A stretch of 64,000 bases of DNA from Rubripirellula reticaptiva (GTDB lineage Bacteria; Planctomycetota; Planctomycetia; Pirellulales; Pirellulaceae): positions 1,612,001-1,676,000 of the forward strand of contig NZ_SJPX01000002.1 in assembly GCF_007860175.1 (NCBI RefSeq). The letters run 5' to 3'. The notes under the pieces were generated by a model. That model was given only the letters and a program-made list of their open reading frames with translations. It searched no databases and was not told the DNA's origin. Position 1 is the first letter of the stretch; the number at the start of each line of letters is the position of its first letter. Made by a program: the position numbers and the translations under genes. This document shows, one piece after another, positions 61,876 to 64,000 of this stretch.

Positions 61876-62631
61876 ATGTCCGACACTGATCCCAGCAAAA
61901 CGCCGCGTACTCATTCACCGCATACCGATCCGCTGCGCGGCGTTTATCACGAATCGTTCATCGATAACCCCAAGCACCTAGAATTTTTGGCGGAACGAAA
62001 CACAGCTCTGCTGTGCATCGACCTGCAATACTTAGATGCAGCGCCGGGCTGTGGCGTTTTCGCTGATGCCGAAGCAAGTGGCGTGTCACCTGAAGCGCAG
62101 GAGTATTACTTTGATCGGTTGAGTCGAATGGTTTTGCCGGGCGTGCGCAAACTGCAAGATGTGTTTCGTTCACATGACTTGGAAGTCATTCATACTCGGA
62201 TTCAGTCACTAACACAAAACGGTCGCGATCGTGGAAAGGGACACAAGCGTCTGCACTTGCTGGCGGCGCCAGGATCGCGTGAAGCGGATTTTCTAGAACA
62301 GGTTGCGCCGTCGCCCGAACACGACGAGATCGTGATCAATAAAACAGCCAGTGGTGTTTTTTCATCCACCAACATTCACTACGTGCTCAAGAATCTAGGC
62401 ATCGAGTCGCTGTTCATCGTCGGTGTCTACACCAATGAATGCGTCGAAACAACGATACGGGATGCGTGCGATCTTGGTTACTTGGTGACCGTGATCGACG
62501 ATTGCTGTGCGACGGTGACACCGGAGCTCCATGAAGCATCCCTAGCGACGCTTCGCGATCGATACGCTCGCGTTTTGACATTGGACGAAGCCGTCGACAA
62601 CGTCAATCGCATCGTGTCGGTGGTGAGCTGA
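61876..62631 (+). CDS. cysteine hydrolase (isochorismatase/N-carbamoylsarcosinase/RutB family)
   Basis: A 251-residue alpha/beta protein with the isochorismatase-like catalytic triad: Asp in LLCIDLQ near residue 49, Lys in VINKTASGVF near 156 and Cys in VYTNECVETTIRDA near 190. The family includes N-carbamoylsarcosine amidase and ureidoacrylate amidohydrolase (RutB), both acting on ureido groups. It begins 3 bp after the amidohydrolase stop, so the two are coupled. The first 35 residues are a Pro/Thr-rich extension. The substrate is inferred only by context. Confidence 0.88.
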   Translation: MSDTDPSKTPRTHSPHTDPLRGVYHESFIDNPKHLEFLAERNTALLCIDLQYLDAAPGCGVFADAEASGVSPEAQEYYFDRLSRMVLPGVRKLQDVFRSHDLEVIHTRIQSLTQNGRDRGKGHKRLHLLAAPGSREADFLEQVAPSPEHDEIVINKTASGVFSSTNIHYVLKNLGIESLFIVGVYTNECVETTIRDACDLGYLVTVIDDCCATVTPELHEASLATLRDRYARVLTLDEAVDNVNRIVSVVS

Positions 62632-63024
62632 TGCGCTGACAATTTAGCCGTAGTGCTGAAAGGTCGACATCATTCGCTTGTCGAGACTGATCTTTCCATT
62701 TTTCTAAATGGTTCTGTGATGAAAACGGCGTCGATGGCCTCAAACGAACTGTCCCCCGATCGTTGGAACCACTCGTTGCTGATCGATTGCCAAACGCTTT
62801 CAACCACAATTTTTCACCACGATATGCTTGCCAGGAAGCAAAATTTGTTCCAGTTCGGTGGGGCAGCATGAACAGGTTCGATTGAGTCGAATCTTCGTTA
62901 GTTGGCGGTTGGTGACGCGTCTAGAGAGCGTGGCGAAAGGTCACTCCCGAAGTTAGACGGGCGTCAACGTAGACAAATAGCTATTCAATTTGCAGGGCCG
63001 CTGTTCACGGCAGTTGCCACAGAG
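62632..63024. other. intergenic region after the carbamoyl operon
   Basis: About 390 bp without a credible gene on either strand. The only notable signal near its right end is the fragment of an alpha/beta-hydrolase gene, listed separately, so the region may be the scar of a lost gene. No terminator hairpin for the operon was found. Confidence 0.4.
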
Positions 63025-63099
63025 CTATTGAAACAAAGCCGCCAACATCAATCCGACGAAAGAACATAAGCGTTTGTAATTGATCAGTCGCTTTTTCAT
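63025..63099 (-). pseudogene. 5' fragment of a second Abhydrolase_9-type gene
   Basis: Read from an ATG at 63099 on the minus strand, 24 codons run to a TAG at 63025. The peptide (MKKRLINYKR, then LCSFVGLMLAALFQ) matches the start of the intact hydrolase at 54996 (MKEQLVQYKK, then SFSFVGLMLAALFF), including nearly identical DNA around SFVGLMLAALF. Homology ends at the stop. It is a decayed or truncated paralogue, too short for ordinary gene calls. Confidence 0.75.
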
Positions 63100-63245
63100 C
63101 AACAGAACATCTGGCGAAATAAGCCGCTGACGTGATCCAGGATTCTTCCCCTAGACGGTAGATTGCCGAATCAGTCTTGGCAATTGATGATACCTGGACT
63201 TTCACCTCAAAGGTATTTAGTTAGAACAATCAAACGAACATCAGA

Positions 63246-63271
63246 CTCCCGCCGGCCGAAGCCGGCGGGAG
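63246..63271 (-). terminator. 11-bp hairpin with UUCG loop
   Basis: CTCCCGCCGGC and GCCGGCGGGAG (63246-63256 and 63261-63271) form a perfect GC-rich stem. On the minus strand the loop reads TTCG, an especially stable tetraloop. It lies 16 bp after the sulfatase stop codon and is followed by moderately T-rich sequence, so it is a likely terminator of that gene. Confidence 0.85.
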
Positions 63272-63286
63272 GACAATGCAAAGTCA

Positions 63287-64000
63287 TCACTTAATTGAGA
63301 TGGATACCTTGCCGATGCTACCGGTGAACTTGCTGGTCGCTCGGTCGTATTCGTCCGACACGGTGGTCTCCATATCAATGCCGACGCCGGCCGTCTCGTC
63401 TGCAGAAAAGACAGCGAACTCTGTCTTGGGAATCTTTGTGGCGCCAACCGACGCATCATTCACATACAGCGTCGCTGTTCCGCCGGCACCGGGCTTCTCG
63501 CCACCGTCATAGGCGAAGTCCATCTTCACAGTCGACTTACCGCTGGGTAGCTTAGACTTGCCAACGGCCACGCTGCGTGTGATACCAAGGTAATTGTAGG
63601 TATACATCGGAACGCCGTCTTTCACGTGCAGTGCCCACCCACCGAAACGTCCACCTTGCGCGATAATGACACCGTTGGCCGGTTGGTCTCCGCTGTCGAC
63701 CTCCGCGACGATCTCAAATGACGTGTTTTTCACATTGATGAAATCGTTCTCAAGCAGTCCATCCATCCCTTCGTAAAGTGTGAGGTTCTTACGACCGAAC
63801 ATCAGGTCGGGGCGACCAGCCAGTTTGGGGTTGAACAGTTCTTGTCGACGATCATCCAAGGGCAACACTTTGTACTTGAGCGCTTCGCCCAAGAACGCTT
63901 GTTGCAACTTGGCCAGCATCTCTGGGTGCTGCTTCGAAAGATCCGTCGACATGCTGAAGTCGTCGGCAACGTGATACAGTTCCCACGTATCTTCCGGGAA
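63287..64000 (-). CDS. sulfatase, C-terminal part (runs off the window)
   Basis: The frame is open to the window edge; the first visible residues (FPEDTWELYHVADDFSMST, then DLSKQHPEMLAKL) are a typical end of an arylsulfatase catalytic domain. The remaining 180 residues form a beta-sandwich (IIAQGGRFGGWALHVKDGVP, YTYNYLGITRSVAVG, GGTATLYVNDASVG) found at the C-terminus of long arylsulfatases of about 750-790 residues. The active site lies outside the window. It ends just before a UUCG-loop terminator. Confidence 0.88.
   Translation of the reverse strand, partial: FPEDTWELYHVADDFSMSTDLSKQHPEMLAKLQQAFLGEALKYKVLPLDDRRQELFNPKLAGRPDLMFGRKNLTLYEGMDGLLENDFINVKNTSFEIVAEVDSGDQPANGVIIAQGGRFGGWALHVKDGVPMYTYNYLGITRSVAVGKSKLPSGKSTVKMDFAYDGGEKPGAGGTATLYVNDASVGATKIPKTEFAVFSADETAGVGIDMETTVSDEYDRATSKFTGSIGKVSISIK

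Noticed and set aside
1-64000. tRNA, rRNA, prophage or insertion-sequence elements
   Set aside because: Looked for transposase motifs, terminal inverted repeats and tRNA-like ends; nothing convincing was found.

Overview
The window most likely comes from a marine planctomycete of the Rhodopirellula/Pirellulales type. The signs are several secreted formylglycine sulfatases, an SHD1-domain protein, a long Arg/Pro/Asn-rich secreted protein, small proteins of types common in that phylum, weak Shine-Dalgarno use and many ATGA stop/start overlaps. This is inference from protein style; there is no rRNA, tRNA, CRISPR array or recognisable insertion sequence in the window.

Region 1 (1-19,072, all minus strand) is one long type VI secretion operon, read right to left: tssK, tssL, a short tssM, tssA, tssB, tssC, hcp, tssE, tssF, tssG, vgrG, an FHA-like/DUF6931-like protein, a PAAR protein and a giant membrane-anchored protein that runs off the left edge. 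TssM stops directly after its third membrane helix and has lost its P-loop, and neither tssJ nor tssH/clpV is present. A divergent outer-membrane-barrel-like protein with a Cys-rich linker follows.

Region 2 (21,797-33,841, plus strand) is a secreted polysaccharide-degradation locus: GH28, two divergent paralogues of a hypothetical glycoside hydrolase, GH29, a GH141-like beta-helix, an esterase, a PhoD-like phosphatase and a sulfatase. It is followed by a copper-type P1B ATPase.

Region 3 (36,546-45,193, minus strand) carries a secreted hypothetical protein and a tightly overlapped MoxR-DUF58-DUF4381-BatA-BatB-TPR-BatD operon, with an SHD1 protein beside it.

Region 4 (45,318-52,473, minus strand) is a conserved-looking but uncharacterised envelope set: a DUF4440-like protein, an RPN-rich secreted protein, a HAD-META fusion, a DUF3302 protein, a new 57-residue membrane protein, a HlyD-type adaptor and a sulfatase.

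Region 5 (53,341-62,631) holds a membrane alpha/beta-hydrolase on the minus strand and, divergently, a probable ureido/carbamoyl operon: FN3-TM protein with a heptapeptide-repeat tail, sodium:solute symporter, a new 39-residue membrane peptide, an aspartate-carbamoyltransferase paralogue lacking the aspartate-binding residues, an asparagine-synthetase-like amidotransferase, an N-carbamoyl-amino-acid amidohydrolase and a cysteine hydrolase. This operon is the best candidate here for an undescribed pathway. The window closes with a decayed stretch holding a fragment of a second alpha/beta-hydrolase gene, a UUCG hairpin terminator and the C-terminal part of another sulfatase.
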